This document shows positions 25,040 through 34,591 of a DNA stretch of 64,000 nucleotides, in pieces. This stretch comes from Oceanispirochaeta sp. M1 (lineage in GTDB: Bacteria; Spirochaetota; Spirochaetia; DSM-2461). The position numbers were made by a program, and so were the translations under genes. How positions within the stretch are numbered: the stretch's first letter is position 1; every line of letters starts with the position of its first letter. Below the pieces are notes generated by a model. It saw nothing but the letters and a program-made list of their open reading frames with translations, ran no database searches and was not told the origin of the DNA. Location: positions 1 to 64,000 of the forward strand of contig NZ_QQPQ01000018.1 of NCBI RefSeq assembly GCF_003346715.1, in the 5' to 3' direction.

Positions 25040-26917
25040 ATGACACTCCGGGAACAGGCAGACAGACTGAATATCAGCGTGCACACCCTGAAAAACTGGC
25101 AGAACCGCAGTGAATCTGAAGAGCAGGGCGTAGAAAGCCTGGTCAGCAGAGCCAATAAGCTCAGTTCTTCCAAACAGATACTCCCCAAAGAACTTCTACA
25201 GAATCCGGGCAATGCCCCTCTGTTGAATGAGATGACCGATCTTCTTGATTCATTGGAACTGAGTCTGGAAGGAAGGCTTCTCTATTTCATTATCCATTTT
25301 CTAAAGTTCAAAGGAGTTCTGGAATATTCAGAACCTGACCGGCCCTCGGGCAGTTTAAATACACTGGAAAATATTCTGAAAACATCAGATGCTCCGGCTC
25401 TGCTTGCTGAAGAGCTGCAGATGCGCCTGAATGATCTTCCAAAAGATGAAGCTGCTGCCCCACTTCCCCCCTTCTCTGATCTTTCCGGACTCATCAAAAA
25501 GAGTCTGAACAGAGAGTACGATCTTCCCGGTCTTATCTATCAGAGCCTGAGAAAAGAAGGTGGACGATCCCGACAGGGAGCCTGGTTTACACCCCGTCGG
25601 GTTATCGATTCAATGCTCCGCCCCTATATCAATAAAAAAGACTCCATTTTTGATCCCTGCTGCGGTTCAGGACTTTTTCTTTGCCGTTTTGCAGAACTGA
25701 AAGGAAGTTCAGAGGGAATATCGGGTATGGATCTGGACCCCATGGCCGTATTTATCACAAGAATCAATCTTTTCCTCCGATTTCCCTCTATGACCGACCT
25801 GACTGTTATCACTGTAACCGACAGCCTGCTGACACCCTCATGGAATCTGTCTGAGAACTGTCTGGTAGCAACCAACCCTCCCTGGGGGGCCCATCTGCAG
25901 CCCGAAGCAAAAAGAGTGATGAAAAAGCGTTATCCCGAATTAAGCTCCGGTGAAACGGCATCCCTGTTCTTAAGACGATGTGTAGAAGAGCTTCCTCCTG
26001 GCGGAGCAGCCTCTTTTCTCCTTCCTGAATCCCTGTGTTATGTACAGACTCATAAAGATATCCGGACCTACCTTCTAGACCATGCAGCTCCTGTCAGAAT
26101 AAGTCCCAGAGGACGGCTGTTTCATTCCGTATATAGTGAAGTCTTCAGCTGTGATATTTTGAAGGGTGGACAGCAGAGAAAAATCAGAATAAACAGTAAC
26201 GAAACTCACAGCCTCGGGCGCTATAAAAAAAATCCTGATCATATCTTCAATATCCACTGCTCGGATCAGGAAGCTGCACTGATCACAAAGATTGAACATG
26301 GCAAAAGCCGGTCACTTCCGAAAGACTGCCGCTGGCTTCTCGGGGTAGTCACAGGAGATAACAGACGTTTCGTGGCAGACAGCCCGGCAGAAGGATGTCC
26401 TCCTCTTCTGACAGGAAAGGAAATTAAGCCTTTTGCTGCTGATTCTCCATGCTGCTGGCTCAGAGTCGATAAGGGTCCCCTGCAGCAGAGCAGAAAGCTG
26501 GAAGAGTATGCCGAGGCAAAACTGATATACCGCTTTATAGGATATACACCTCTGTTCTCCATAGACCGGAAAGGTCTTATTACTCTGAATTCAGCCAACA
26601 GTATTGTACTTCCTGAAACAGCAGATTTGGATGGTGAATCTGAATCCTCCTTATCTATTGAAATAGAGGAGCTTGCCTTTTGGTATAATTCATCTCTTTT
26701 TAAATTCCTTTGGCTGAAACAGTACCGCTCTGTCAAAATGCTCAGAAGGCATCTGGAATATCTCCCCATCCCCCTCTGGAAATTAGATGAAAAAAGCAGG
26801 ATAAAAACACTTGTACAAAATGCAGAAAAAGGTCAGGATACCTCCTCCTTAATGGACGAGATGATTTTTAACCATTTTGAACTGAATGAAGAGGAGAGAC
26901 GCTTTGTCCTCAGCTAA
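25040..26917 (+). CDS. N6-adenine DNA methyltransferase, Eco57I/TaqI-like, orphan
   Basis: A 625-residue methyltransferase using S-adenosylmethionine. An N-terminal helix-turn-helix (about 2-22, S-V-H-T-L-K-N-W) precedes a helical region. Then come the SAM-binding motif I D-P-C-C-G-S-G-L-F (205-213), the acidic motif II (M-D-L-D-P) and the catalytic motif IV N-P-P-W (279-282), which indicates N6-adenine methylation. The C-terminal part (about 430-600) resembles the TaqI-type target recognition domain (L-L-T-G-K-E-I-K-P-F; K-L-I-Y-R-F). No restriction gene is adjacent and the next gene is pth, so it looks like a regulatory or solitary methyltransferase. Alternatively, cleavage activity may be lost or encoded elsewhere. 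Confidence 0.85.
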   Translation: MTLREQADRLNISVHTLKNWQNRSESEEQGVESLVSRANKLSSSKQILPKELLQNPGNAPLLNEMTDLLDSLELSLEGRLLYFIIHFLKFKGVLEYSEPDRPSGSLNTLENILKTSDAPALLAEELQMRLNDLPKDEAAAPLPPFSDLSGLIKKSLNREYDLPGLIYQSLRKEGGRSRQGAWFTPRRVIDSMLRPYINKKDSIFDPCCGSGLFLCRFAELKGSSEGISGMDLDPMAVFITRINLFLRFPSMTDLTVITVTDSLLTPSWNLSENCLVATNPPWGAHLQPEAKRVMKKRYPELSSGETASLFLRRCVEELPPGGAASFLLPESLCYVQTHKDIRTYLLDHAAPVRISPRGRLFHSVYSEVFSCDILKGGQQRKIRINSNETHSLGRYKKNPDHIFNIHCSDQEAALITKIEHGKSRSLPKDCRWLLGVVTGDNRRFVADSPAEGCPPLLTGKEIKPFAADSPCCWLRVDKGPLQQSRKLEEYAEAKLIYRFIGYTPLFSIDRKGLITLNSANSIVLPETADLDGESESSLSIEIEELAFWYNSSLFKFLWLKQYRSVKMLRRHLEYLPIPLWKLDEKSRIKTLVQNAEKGQDTSSLMDEMIFNHFELNEEERRFVLS

Positions 26918-27500
26918 AATTGATATCAAGATGCTGGTTTTTGCGGGAAATCCCGGAAATCAGTATAAGGAAACCCGTCACAACGCAGGCTGGCTCTGTC
27001 TGGAGACTCTGGAACAGAGACATTCCCTGAGCTGGAGTGAAAAGTTTAACAGCCGTCTGGGTAACTTCCGTCTGGAAAGCAGCCAGTACCGTGTGCTGCA
27101 GCCCCTCTGCTTTATGAATAAAACAGGTGAACCCGTACGTAAAGCCGCCGACTTCTTTCAACTGGACCCTGAAGAGGTTTTGGTTATCCATGATGACCTG
27201 GAGCTTCCCTTCGGTACCGTTCAGATCCGTAAGGGGGGGGGACTCGGAGGCCATAACGGATTAAGATCCATGAAACAGCATCTTGGCTCCGATGCCTTCT
27301 ACAGGCTGCGATTCGGTATTTCCAGACCCTCCCGGGGAGATGTATCTTCATGGGTTCTCTCCCGTTTCTCTGTTGAAGAGATGCCAATGATGGGTATTCT
27401 TACAGAACGGAGCATAAGGGTGCTTGAAGAAATACTGAAGGGCAATCACAATACACTGATAAACAAAAAGTTGAATCTATTGGACGGTATGCCTGAATGA
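26904..27500 (+). CDS. pth: Peptidyl-tRNA hydrolase
   Basis: Releases tRNA from prematurely dropped peptidyl-tRNA in the cytoplasm. The fold begins V-F-A-G-N-P-G-N-Q-Y, with catalytic His26 in T-R-H-N-A-G-W, conserved Asn in F-M-N-K-T-G, and Asp in H-D-D-L-E-L-P-F-G; G-G-G-L-G-G-H-N-G-L-R is the other family hallmark. I prefer the TTG start at 26904, seven bases after GAGGAG; ATG codons at 26886 and 26931 are alternatives. The gene overlaps the methyltransferase 3' end by 14 bases, so it is coupled to it. About 198 residues is the normal family size. Confidence 0.95.
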   Translation: MSSAKIDIKMLVFAGNPGNQYKETRHNAGWLCLETLEQRHSLSWSEKFNSRLGNFRLESSQYRVLQPLCFMNKTGEPVRKAADFFQLDPEEVLVIHDDLELPFGTVQIRKGGGLGGHNGLRSMKQHLGSDAFYRLRFGISRPSRGDVSSWVLSRFSVEEMPMMGILTERSIRVLEEILKGNHNTLINKKLNLLDGMPE

Positions 27501-27546
27501 CATGCTGTGATGTAAATATAATAATGAAGAATAGGAGAATTACACC

Positions 27547-28257
27547 ATGGCTGGTGCACTGATTTTTGATAAATACGATGACTTCTGCCGTCAGGCGGCA
27601 GGACATATAATTGCCATACTGAAGCTGTCTCTGGTACATAATAAAAGAGCTTCTATGGTTCTTTCGGGAGGCAGTACACCTGCAGGAATATACCGATACC
27701 TGGCAGATAACTCTGAAGATTTCTACTGGAAGGATATTGATTTCTTTATTGGAGACGAACGCTGTGTTCCCGAAGATCATGAAGACAGTAACTTCCGAAT
27801 GATTAAAGAGAGTTTCCTCTCTCTGATTCCCCACGATGAGTCTCAGATTTATGCAATCAATCAGACCCTGCCCCCCGATGAAGCCGCCTTTGATTATCAT
27901 CTGCGGGTAAAAGAATACCTGGAATTAAACAGCTGCTTCGATCTGGTTCTTCTGGGCATGGGCCCCGACGGCCATACAGCCTCCCTTTTTCCGGGATATC
28001 CCGAACTGAAGGAGAAAAAAAGACTGGCTGTTGCTACAGCAGACGAGGGTCCTCTGGAACCTTATCACAGAAGGGTGACTCTGACTGTTCCCGCACTGAA
28101 TCACAGCAATCACCTTCTCTTTCTTCTCAGGGGCGGCAGCGAGAAACAGACAATTATGGACGAGGTGCTCCACAGTGGAAAAAAAATCAATACGGAATAC
28201 CCCGTACAGTTGATCAAACCCATAAACGGCCGGGCCTATTGGTACTTTTCCGAATGA
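27547..28257 (+). CDS. pgl: 6-phosphogluconolactonase
   Basis: Hydrolyses 6-phosphogluconolactone in the oxidative pentose phosphate pathway (236 residues, DevB/SOL type of the NagB/RpiA/CoA-transferase fold). Diagnostic segments are L-S-G-G-S-T-P near residue 40, F-F-I-G-D-E-R-C-V-P and the G-M-G-P-D-G-H-T-A-S-L-F-P-G loop with the catalytic His. AGGAG stands six bases before the ATG. No zwf or gnd gene is adjacent, but the next gene overlaps it by four bases. Confidence 0.93.
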   Translation: MAGALIFDKYDDFCRQAAGHIIAILKLSLVHNKRASMVLSGGSTPAGIYRYLADNSEDFYWKDIDFFIGDERCVPEDHEDSNFRMIKESFLSLIPHDESQIYAINQTLPPDEAAFDYHLRVKEYLELNSCFDLVLLGMGPDGHTASLFPGYPELKEKKRLAVATADEGPLEPYHRRVTLTVPALNHSNHLLFLLRGGSEKQTIMDEVLHSGKKINTEYPVQLIKPINGRAYWYFSE

Positions 28258-29204
28258 AAAAAGAACAAGATGATCTGCGGATAAGGACAATAAAGCAGAC
28301 ATCCTGGCGTGGCATTATAGGAAATGCATTTCTGGCCGTTCTGAAAATCATTGTCGGATTATTCAGCGGCTCTGTGGCAGTAATAGCCGACGGGATAGAT
28401 TCCGCCACCGATATTGTCACTTCCCTGATCACATTGTTAACCTCAAACATCATAAGTGAGCCGCCGGATAAGGAACATCCCTGGGGACATGCCAGGGCCG
28501 AAGCCATCGCCACCAAGGCTCTCTCTTTCTTTATCTTATTTGCAGGAGCTCAACTGCTGATCTCAACCATGAAAAGTATACTTGAAGGTGCACAGAGAGA
28601 GATCCCCGGAAAGTGGGCGTTCATGGCAACCGGTATTTCCATCATAATAAAAATACTTCTGGCCCTGGATAAAAGAAATGCAGGGAAGAAGACCCACAGT
28701 TCCATGCTTATGGCCGATGCGAAAAATATGCAGAATGATATCTATCTGTCTCTTGCAGTACTGATTGGTCTGGCAGGAACATATTACTTCAAGATGCCCA
28801 TTATCGACAGTATTACCGGACTGCTCCTCAGTCTGTGGATTCTGAAGAGTGCCTATTCATTATTTATGGAAACCAGTATTGAACTGATGGACAGTGTCAG
28901 CGACCAGAGTGTGTACAACACCGTATTCAATGCCGCCATGGAAACCCCTGGAGTTGTGAATCCTCACAGAGCCAGAATCCGGAAACTCAATATGCTCTAC
29001 GATATAGATCTTGATATAGAGGTCTGCGGCGGAATCCTCTTAACAGAGGCCCATAATATAGCGGTCATGGTTGAAGAGAATATAAAAGAAGCCCTCCCCG
29101 ATGAGATCTTTGATATCATGGTCCATGTTGAACCGGTGGGAAATATAGAGTCAGGGGAACAGTTCGGCCTGACTCCGGAAGATGTAAACGGAGATTCCGA
29201 GTAG
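28254..29204 (+). CDS. Cation diffusion facilitator (CDF) family metal exporter
   Basis: Proton-coupled divalent cation exporter of about 316 residues for Zn, Fe, Mn or a similar metal. Six membrane helices cover residues about 20-200, with the metal-site pattern D-G-I-D-S-A-T-D in helix II and a matching A-D-A-K-N-M-Q-N-D in helix V. The cytoplasmic C-terminal domain (about 205-300) has the ferredoxin-like fold with H-N-I-A-V-M-V-E and V-H-V-E-P. The first quartet half D-x3-D with a downstream N-D is nearer the Mn/Fe groups than zinc H-D types, but specificity is uncertain. The ATG at 28254 overlaps the pgl stop (ATGA), which makes it preferable to 28239. Confidence 0.9.
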   Translation: MKKEQDDLRIRTIKQTSWRGIIGNAFLAVLKIIVGLFSGSVAVIADGIDSATDIVTSLITLLTSNIISEPPDKEHPWGHARAEAIATKALSFFILFAGAQLLISTMKSILEGAQREIPGKWAFMATGISIIIKILLALDKRNAGKKTHSSMLMADAKNMQNDIYLSLAVLIGLAGTYYFKMPIIDSITGLLLSLWILKSAYSLFMETSIELMDSVSDQSVYNTVFNAAMETPGVVNPHRARIRKLNMLYDIDLDIEVCGGILLTEAHNIAVMVEENIKEALPDEIFDIMVHVEPVGNIESGEQFGLTPEDVNGDSE

Positions 29205-29207
29205 TCT

Positions 29208-29981
29208 ATGATCCGCAGGGAAAAAGACGGCATAATTCTTTACAGCTGGACCTCACTGGACAGGCTCGATGTCAAAGCATTTACGGCTGCCGGATTGAAT
29301 ACAGCCCTTCATGCCCCTGGAAATGAATCTCAACAACAGATTATACAGAACCGATCCCGCCTCTCCCGTGCTGCAGATGTTAAAGCTGAGGCATGGATCT
29401 GCGGAAATCAGGTTCATAGTGCCCATTCTGTTTCTGTCACGGCCGCAGACCGGGGACGGGGTGCATTGTCGGCTTCGGACGCTTTTGAAGACTGTGATGC
29501 CCTTATACTCACGGAAGCCGGGCTGCAGGGGATGATATTCACAGCCGACTGCCTTCCTGTAATCCTCTATGACAAAAAACAGAAAATCGGAGCACTGGTA
29601 CATGCAGGCTGGCGCGGAGCCGCTTCGGGCATTGTTCCGGCAGTTCTTGAAAAGATGATAACAGTGAGAGGATCTGGGGCAGAAGATATACTTGCCCTTG
29701 CCGGACCTGCCATAGATGCCTGCTGCTATCAGGTGGACCTTCCCGTATATAAGGCCATGACCGAATCATTTCCAGAAACAGGAGCCGCCTTTACTCCGGA
29801 TGGGAAGAATCACTGGCGCTTAAGCCTCGAACAGGCGGTATTTCAACAATTGTATTCACGGGGCTTAGATAAGAAACAATGCGAGGGCAGCGGTCTTTGC
29901 AGCTGCTGTGAAAGTGAACTCTCATCATGGAGAAGAGAGGGAGCAGAAGCCGGCCGAATGACGACCTGCCTCTGCCTCTGA
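29208..29981 (+). CDS. YfiH/LACC1-family protein (multicopper-like purine nucleosidase)
   Basis: A 257-residue cytoplasmic protein of the Cu-oxidase_4 (YfiH, YlmD) family. Characterised members show purine nucleoside phosphorylase/adenosine deaminase activity or peptidoglycan-precursor editing (PgeF). The zinc-site residues are visible: His in Q-V-H-S-A-H, Cys in T-A-D-C-L-P-V and His in H-A-G-W-R-G. The C-terminal cysteines (C-E-G-S-G-L-C-S-C-C) are typical of the family. It starts three bases after the CDF gene and ends the pth-pgl-CDF run. Confidence 0.88.
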   Translation: MIRREKDGIILYSWTSLDRLDVKAFTAAGLNTALHAPGNESQQQIIQNRSRLSRAADVKAEAWICGNQVHSAHSVSVTAADRGRGALSASDAFEDCDALILTEAGLQGMIFTADCLPVILYDKKQKIGALVHAGWRGAASGIVPAVLEKMITVRGSGAEDILALAGPAIDACCYQVDLPVYKAMTESFPETGAAFTPDGKNHWRLSLEQAVFQQLYSRGLDKKQCEGSGLCSCCESELSSWRREGAEAGRMTTCLCL

Positions 29982-29994
29982 TTATTTTTTTTGA

Positions 29995-30765
29995 TCAGAT
30001 CATTTTATCGAGGAATGTTTTAATTCTGGGATGATCCGGATTATTAAAGAGCTTCTCGGGAACCGCTTTTTCCAGAATTCGCCCTTCGTCCATAAAGATA
30101 ACCTGATCTGAAACCTCTTTGGCAAAGCTCATTTCATGGGTGACTATAATCATGGTCATATGCTCTGCGGCAAGAGCCTTGATAACCGCCAGAACCTCAC
30201 CGATAAGTTCGGGGTCCAATGCGGAAGTGGGCTCATCAAAAAGCATGATATCCGGCTCCATCGCCAGGGCACGAGCTATGGCCACCCTCTGTTTCTGTCC
30301 TCCCGAAAGAGTACAGGGATACTGATCAGCCTGATCCGCCAGACCGACCTTCGACAACAGGGCTAATGCCTCAGCTTCAGCCTCCTTACTACTCTTTTTA
30401 AGGACAGTAAGAGGTCCTTCCATTACATTGCCGAGAGCTGTCTTATGAGGAAAAAGGTTGAAGTTCTGGAACACCATACCCAGTTTCCGGCAATGCTGTC
30501 TGATTTGAGCTTCAGGGACGGGCTTTCCGTTTGCTCTTCTGATCTCTTCACCCTCAATGCGGATGCTTCCTTCCGAGGCCTGCTCAAGATGAATCAGAGA
30601 GCGCAGGAATGTACTCTTACCCGAGCCCGAGGGACCTATAATTGAGATTATTTCACCCTTGGCGACAGATAGATCAACACTCTTCAGGACCTCAAGGGTT
30701 CCGAAGGATTTACAAAGGCCTTCCACCCGTATCATTTCATTCTTTTTTTCACTTGAATCACTCAT
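29995..30765 (-). CDS. Polar amino acid ABC transporter ATP-binding protein
   Basis: GlnQ/HisP-type ATPase of 256 residues. Walker [10 protein letters not shown] (about 40-48), Q-loop [10 protein letters not shown], signature L-S-G-G-Q-K-Q-R and Walker [13 protein letters not shown] with the downstream V-T-H-E switch are complete. The F-Q-x-F-N-L-F-P-H sequence is diagnostic of the polar amino-acid uptake group. It overlaps the permease gene end by eight bases and is the last gene of a three-gene operon. Confidence 0.95.
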   Translation of the reverse strand: MSDSSEKKNEMIRVEGLCKSFGTLEVLKSVDLSVAKGEIISIIGPSGSGKSTFLRSLIHLEQASEGSIRIEGEEIRRANGKPVPEAQIRQHCRKLGMVFQNFNLFPHKTALGNVMEGPLTVLKKSSKEAEAEALALLSKVGLADQADQYPCTLSGGQKQRVAIARALAMEPDIMLFDEPTSALDPELIGEVLAVIKALAAEHMTMIIVTHEMSFAKEVSDQVIFMDEGRILEKAVPEKLFNNPDHPRIKTFLDKMI

Positions 30766-31405
30766 AGACCGAATACCTCTGCTCCAGTTTTCTGAAGATC
30801 AGAACAACCGTATAATTCATTACAAGGTAAACAACCGCAGCTATGATAAAGGGAGAAATTGTAAAATCTCTGGCCACAATTTCTTTTGAGTTCCTGAGGA
30901 TGTCTCCAATACCGAGAACCACCACAAGAGCCGTATCCTTTACTAAAGTAATGGCTTCATTAGCCACCGGCGGAAGTACCCGCTTCAGGGTCTGAGGCAG
31001 TATGATCCTGGTCATTGTCTGTACATAGTTCATGCCCAGAACCTTGGAGGCCTCAAACTGTCCTCTGTCGATGGACTGCATTCCACCACGGAAAATCTCT
31101 GTAAAATAAGCTCCATAATTCAATATAAAGGTCAGAGCCGCAGCGGAGAAGCGTTCAAGCCTGAGTCCGGGTATCAGAATGGGCAGTCCATAATACACAA
31201 AAAAGATCTGCAGCAGCAGAGGTGTTCCCCTGACCACAGATGTGTATAACTCCATCAGGACTCGGATAGTCCTGATACGGGAGGTTTTCCCCATAGCACA
31301 GACAAATCCCAGAGGAAGGGAGAGTATCAGTGTGATAGCAAACAGTTTGAAGGTGACAGTACATCCCTGCAGGATGTACTGTGTTGAACTGATCAGGTAT
31401 TCCAT
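30758..31405 (-). CDS. Polar amino acid ABC transporter permease
   Basis: Membrane subunit of 215 residues in the HisMQ/GlnP family with about five helices. The coupling loop [15 protein letters not shown] is the EAA motif that docks on the ATPase, and [15 protein letters not shown] is the family signature near residue 60. Only one permease gene is present, so the channel is probably a homodimer. The start overlaps the binding-protein stop by one base (TAATG). Confidence 0.94.
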   Translation of the reverse strand: MEYLISSTQYILQGCTVTFKLFAITLILSLPLGFVCAMGKTSRIRTIRVLMELYTSVVRGTPLLLQIFFVYYGLPILIPGLRLERFSAAALTFILNYGAYFTEIFRGGMQSIDRGQFEASKVLGMNYVQTMTRIILPQTLKRVLPPVANEAITLVKDTALVVVLGIGDILRNSKEIVARDFTISPFIIAAVVYLVMNYTVVLIFRKLEQRYSVYE

Positions 31406-32211
31406 TAACGCTCTAAAAGAATATCTTCAGCAAACCATTTTTTAGAGATGGCTGCGGCTGATCCGTCTTTGACCATCTCATCCATAATACGGTTAACTTC
31501 GGCAACAAAGGCATCCTCACCCTTTCTGAAACCGATTCCATATTCTTCAGCAGCAAAGTCTTCTTTTGCAACGTCATAAACACCGGGTTTCTTGGAGATA
31601 TAGTAACGTCCAAGGATTTCATCAACAACAACAGCGTCAATTCTCCCCACTTCCAGGTCCATAAGTGCCTGAATATTGTCCTGGAATTTAACCAGCTCGT
31701 TTAAGGTTGCTACAGTTGCCTCATCAGAGTTAACAGCATCATCAGCAGTACTTCCCAGCTGAACACCTACTTTTTGATCCGCCAGATCGGCTTTAGTATC
31801 AATACCCGATGCAGCCTGAACTATAATAATCTGTCTGTTGGCAATATAGGGTTTGGAAAAACTGATTTTTTCCTTTCTTTCATCACTGATGGAGAGTCCA
31901 TTCCAGATTACATCAATATCTTTGCTGTTCAGATCAAGGATTTTTGCATCCCAGTCTATGGGCTGCATCTTGAGCTCAACACCCATTCTTTTGCAGACCT
32001 CTTTAGCAAGATCGATATCAAAACCGGCAACCTCTCCATTTTCATCTCTGAATCCCATGGGGGGAAAGCTGTCATCCAGTCCAAGTACAAAAACACCCTT
32101 GTCCTGAATATATTTCAGAGAATTGTCACCTTCAGAAGCTTCATTGCTTCCCGTGGCAAAAGCCATCACTGCAGAAAGAGTAATCATCAATATCATTAAG
32201 ATTTTTTTCAT
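31405..32211 (-). CDS. Polar amino acid ABC transporter substrate-binding protein
   Basis: Family-3 extracellular solute-binding protein of 268 residues. The signal peptide (about 1-20) ends M-A-F-A-T-G-S-N-E, the same style as the other binding protein in this window. The mature domain begins with G-V-F-V-L-G-L-D-D-S-F-P-P-M-G-F and includes G-F-D-I-D-L-A-K-E-V, the ligand-contact strand-helix of cystine/glutamine/arginine-type binders. Specificity is not readable. AAGGAG lies before the ATG, and this is the first gene of the operon. Confidence 0.94.
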   Translation of the reverse strand: MKKILMILMITLSAVMAFATGSNEASEGDNSLKYIQDKGVFVLGLDDSFPPMGFRDENGEVAGFDIDLAKEVCKRMGVELKMQPIDWDAKILDLNSKDIDVIWNGLSISDERKEKISFSKPYIANRQIIIVQAASGIDTKADLADQKVGVQLGSTADDAVNSDEATVATLNELVKFQDNIQALMDLEVGRIDAVVVDEILGRYYISKKPGVYDVAKEDFAAEEYGIGFRKGEDAFVAEVNRIMDEMVKDGSAAAISKKWFAEDILLER

Positions 32212-32361
32212 TTCGTTCTCCTTGTAAATACCAGTCTTATATAGAATCCCGGTTATTTCTTATATAAATGCGTCTGAAGTATAAGGATGAAAAAATGAAC
32301 TGTAAATAGATTTAGAAAAACAATATGCTTTTAAATAGAATATTCAGTGAATATTTATAAA

Positions 32362-32391
32362 TAAAACAGGCCTGCCCCTGGAGGCAGACCT
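32362..32391 (-). terminator. Rho-independent terminator of the helicase gene
   Basis: On the minus strand AGG-T-CTGCC pairs with GGCAG-G-CCT around a six-base loop (plus 32368-32391) and is followed by TGTTTTATTT. It lies 28 bases beyond the helicase stop. Confidence 0.7.
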
Positions 32392-32418
32392 ATTATCAGT
32401 TTTATTATTGAATAAAAA

Positions 32419-34311
32419 TTACTTTCCGAAGAGTTTTGACAGAAATCCTTTCTTCTTCACTGCAGCCTTTGGTGCAGTCTTGGGAGCGGTTTTCTGAGCT
32501 GATACACCCTTGGAAGAAGGTCTGGAAACTCCTGTAGATGACTTTCCACCACCCTGGGGTCTATCATTTCGAGATCTGCTTCCCCCCTGACTGTTCCGAT
32601 TATTTCCGGAAACGCCTTTCTTTTGGGAAGCGGAAGATTTTCTGGAAGAACCGGCACTGGGTTTTATTGTATTTCCATCGGACTGGAAGTCTTCACCATA
32701 TTTGGCCTTGTAGTAAGCCAGTCTGTCTTCGATACTGTTCTTACTGCTGACTCTTTCCATGGCTGTGCTTGCAGGTGCTCTGTGGTCATTTCTATTTCTG
32801 CTTCGGTTATCAGTAGCCTTCTGCCCTTTGTAACCGGATTTTTTCTTTCGGTTTCCACCGTCTGTTTTTACATTGCCTGTTTTTACATTGCCTGTTTTTA
32901 CACTGTCTGAGTTTACACTACCTGAGTTTCCACCCTGGCTCTGTCCCTTCCTGATCTCTTCTTCAACTGAATCCATGGAACCGGAAACTGCCATAACTGC
33001 AGACTGAACACGAGCTGCTCTGGGATCCAGAGGTCTCTTGTTTCCACCGCTGTATTTACGGCTTACACCACCGCGGCTTGCACCGCCATCTCTTCCTCTG
33101 CTGTCACGTTTGCCCTGATAATCACCGGGAGAACCGGCTCTTTTATCAAAGTGGAAACGCATACCTTCACTCTTGTCTTCTTCCATCAGATCTTCTTCCG
33201 CCCAGGAGACAGGGATCTTCTGTCCTGTCAGTTTTTCAATGGCAGGGAGGCCATATACAAACTTTTCACAGGCAAGAGTTATGGCTTTACCGGTTTTACC
33301 GGCACGGGCTGTTCTTCCGATACGGTGTACATAACTTTCCGCATCAGTGGGTACGTCATAGTTTACAACCATGGAAAGGTCGTTGATATGAAGACCTCTT
33401 GCTGCAACATCGGTTGCTACAAGAAAGGGAGTTTTACCCTCTTTGGCTTCTTCAACAATTTTAAGTCTCTTTTTCTGGGGCAGGTCGCCCATGAGACATT
33501 TTGCATGATAACCGTTATGTTCCAGGCGTTTTGCCACTTCATAGGTCACATGTTTTGTGTTTGCAAAAACAATGGCTGTGTCGGGTTTATCTCTTTTCAG
33601 AAGTCCCAGAAGAAGACTCATCTTCTCTTCAGCACTTACATGGTAAAGTTCCTGAGTAATGGCTTCTACAGCCAGCTGCTCGGGTTCAATAACGATCTCA
33701 CCGGGATCATTCATGTATTCCCAGGCAAGGTTTCCTACTTTTGCATTGAGTGTTGCAGAGAACAGCATTGTACGTCTGGCATCGGTAGGGGGCATTTTGC
33801 TCAGGATTTTTCTGAGGTCGGGAAGGAATCCCATATCAAAAAGTCTGTCTGCTTCATCAATGACCAGTATCCCCATTTCAGAGAATCTGATTTTTCCGGA
33901 TTTACTGAAGTCAATAAGACGTCCAGGTGTACCGATCAGGATATCACATCCATCTGCAAGAAGACGTTCCTGCTCATTGTAGCCTACACCACCATAAAAA
34001 CTGCCGATTCTGAAATCCAGATGCTGTCCCAGAATCTGTGCTTCTTTTTCTATCTGTACAACAAGTTCTCTTGTTGGACAGATAATCAAAGCTTTCTGAC
34101 CTTTGAAGTGTTTATCTTCTGTCAGGATATGAAAAATGGAAACCAGGAAGGCCGCTGTTTTACCGGTTCCTGTCTGTGACTGGGCAAATACATCTTTACC
34201 GCTCATAATTGTCTGGAACGTCTGTTCCTGTACTGGCATGCAGTCTTTAAAGCCTGCAGTTTCTATACCCTTCTGGATATTTTCGTTAAATTCGAATTCG
34301 CTAAATTTCAT
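32419..34311 (-). CDS. DEAD-box ATP-dependent RNA helicase, RhlE/CsdA-like
   Basis: RNA helicase of 630 residues. The RecA-like core (about 1-370) has the Q motif (F-E-F-N-E-N-I ... P-V-Q-E-Q-T), motif I A-Q-S-Q-T-G-T-G-K-T, Ia P-T-R-E-L, II D-E-A-D, III S-A-T and VI H-R-I-G-R-T-A-R-A-G. Residues about 385-630 form a long, basic, Gly/Ser/Arg/Asn-rich tail typical of cold-adapted RNA-remodelling helicases. The tail holds a short tandem repeat (V-K-T-G-N) encoded by 15-bp units. It is monocistronic with its own terminator. Likely roles are ribosome assembly or mRNA decay. Confidence 0.93.
   Translation of the reverse strand: MKFSEFEFNENIQKGIETAGFKDCMPVQEQTFQTIMSGKDVFAQSQTGTGKTAAFLVSIFHILTEDKHFKGQKALIICPTRELVVQIEKEAQILGQHLDFRIGSFYGGVGYNEQERLLADGCDILIGTPGRLIDFSKSGKIRFSEMGILVIDEADRLFDMGFLPDLRKILSKMPPTDARRTMLFSATLNAKVGNLAWEYMNDPGEIVIEPEQLAVEAITQELYHVSAEEKMSLLLGLLKRDKPDTAIVFANTKHVTYEVAKRLEHNGYHAKCLMGDLPQKKRLKIVEEAKEGKTPFLVATDVAARGLHINDLSMVVNYDVPTDAESYVHRIGRTARAGKTGKAITLACEKFVYGLPAIEKLTGQKIPVSWAEEDLMEEDKSEGMRFHFDKRAGSPGDYQGKRDSRGRDGGASRGGVSRKYSGGNKRPLDPRAARVQSAVMAVSGSMDSVEEEIRKGQSQGGNSGSVNSDSVKTGNVKTGNVKTDGGNRKKKSGYKGQKATDNRSRNRNDHRAPASTAMERVSSKNSIEDRLAYYKAKYGEDFQSDGNTIKPSAGSSRKSSASQKKGVSGNNRNSQGGSRSRNDRPQGGGKSSTGVSRPSSKGVSAQKTAPKTAPKAAVKKKGFLSKLFGK
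32862..32921. repeat. 15-bp tandem repeat within the helicase tail
   Basis: Four units of 15 bases, starting at 32862, 32877, 32892 and 32907, match CTGTTTTTACATTGC with increasing divergence; the first two are identical. The unit keeps the reading frame and adds five residues (roughly V-K-T-G-N) to the disordered tail. Copy number could vary by slippage without disrupting the protein. Confidence 0.9.
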
Positions 34312-34591
34312 TTAAATTTTATCTCACAAATTTTGTAGCTTATTGTTTAGTCCGGTCGGAATTAAAAAATCGTATTAAAAGGTTCTTACTGAAAAAACAT
34401 ATTATTTTCTGACAGAGAAACCAGTGATATTGTAAATTCATCCAGCCTGGGAGCCCCATTTTAGGGATTCTCCTGTATATGTAACCCCAGATTCGTCGTA
34501 TTTCAGGTTACAATTCTTTTAACTATATATTTTTTATATATAATTGTCGATATAGAACACAGACCCATAAGCTATAATTGATGAAAAGAGA

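Noticed and set aside
33151-34179. A 342-codon open frame on the plus strand.
   Set aside because: It lies fully antisense to the DEAD-box helicase core; its codons show no recognisable domain, and the helicase frame carries all canonical motifs.
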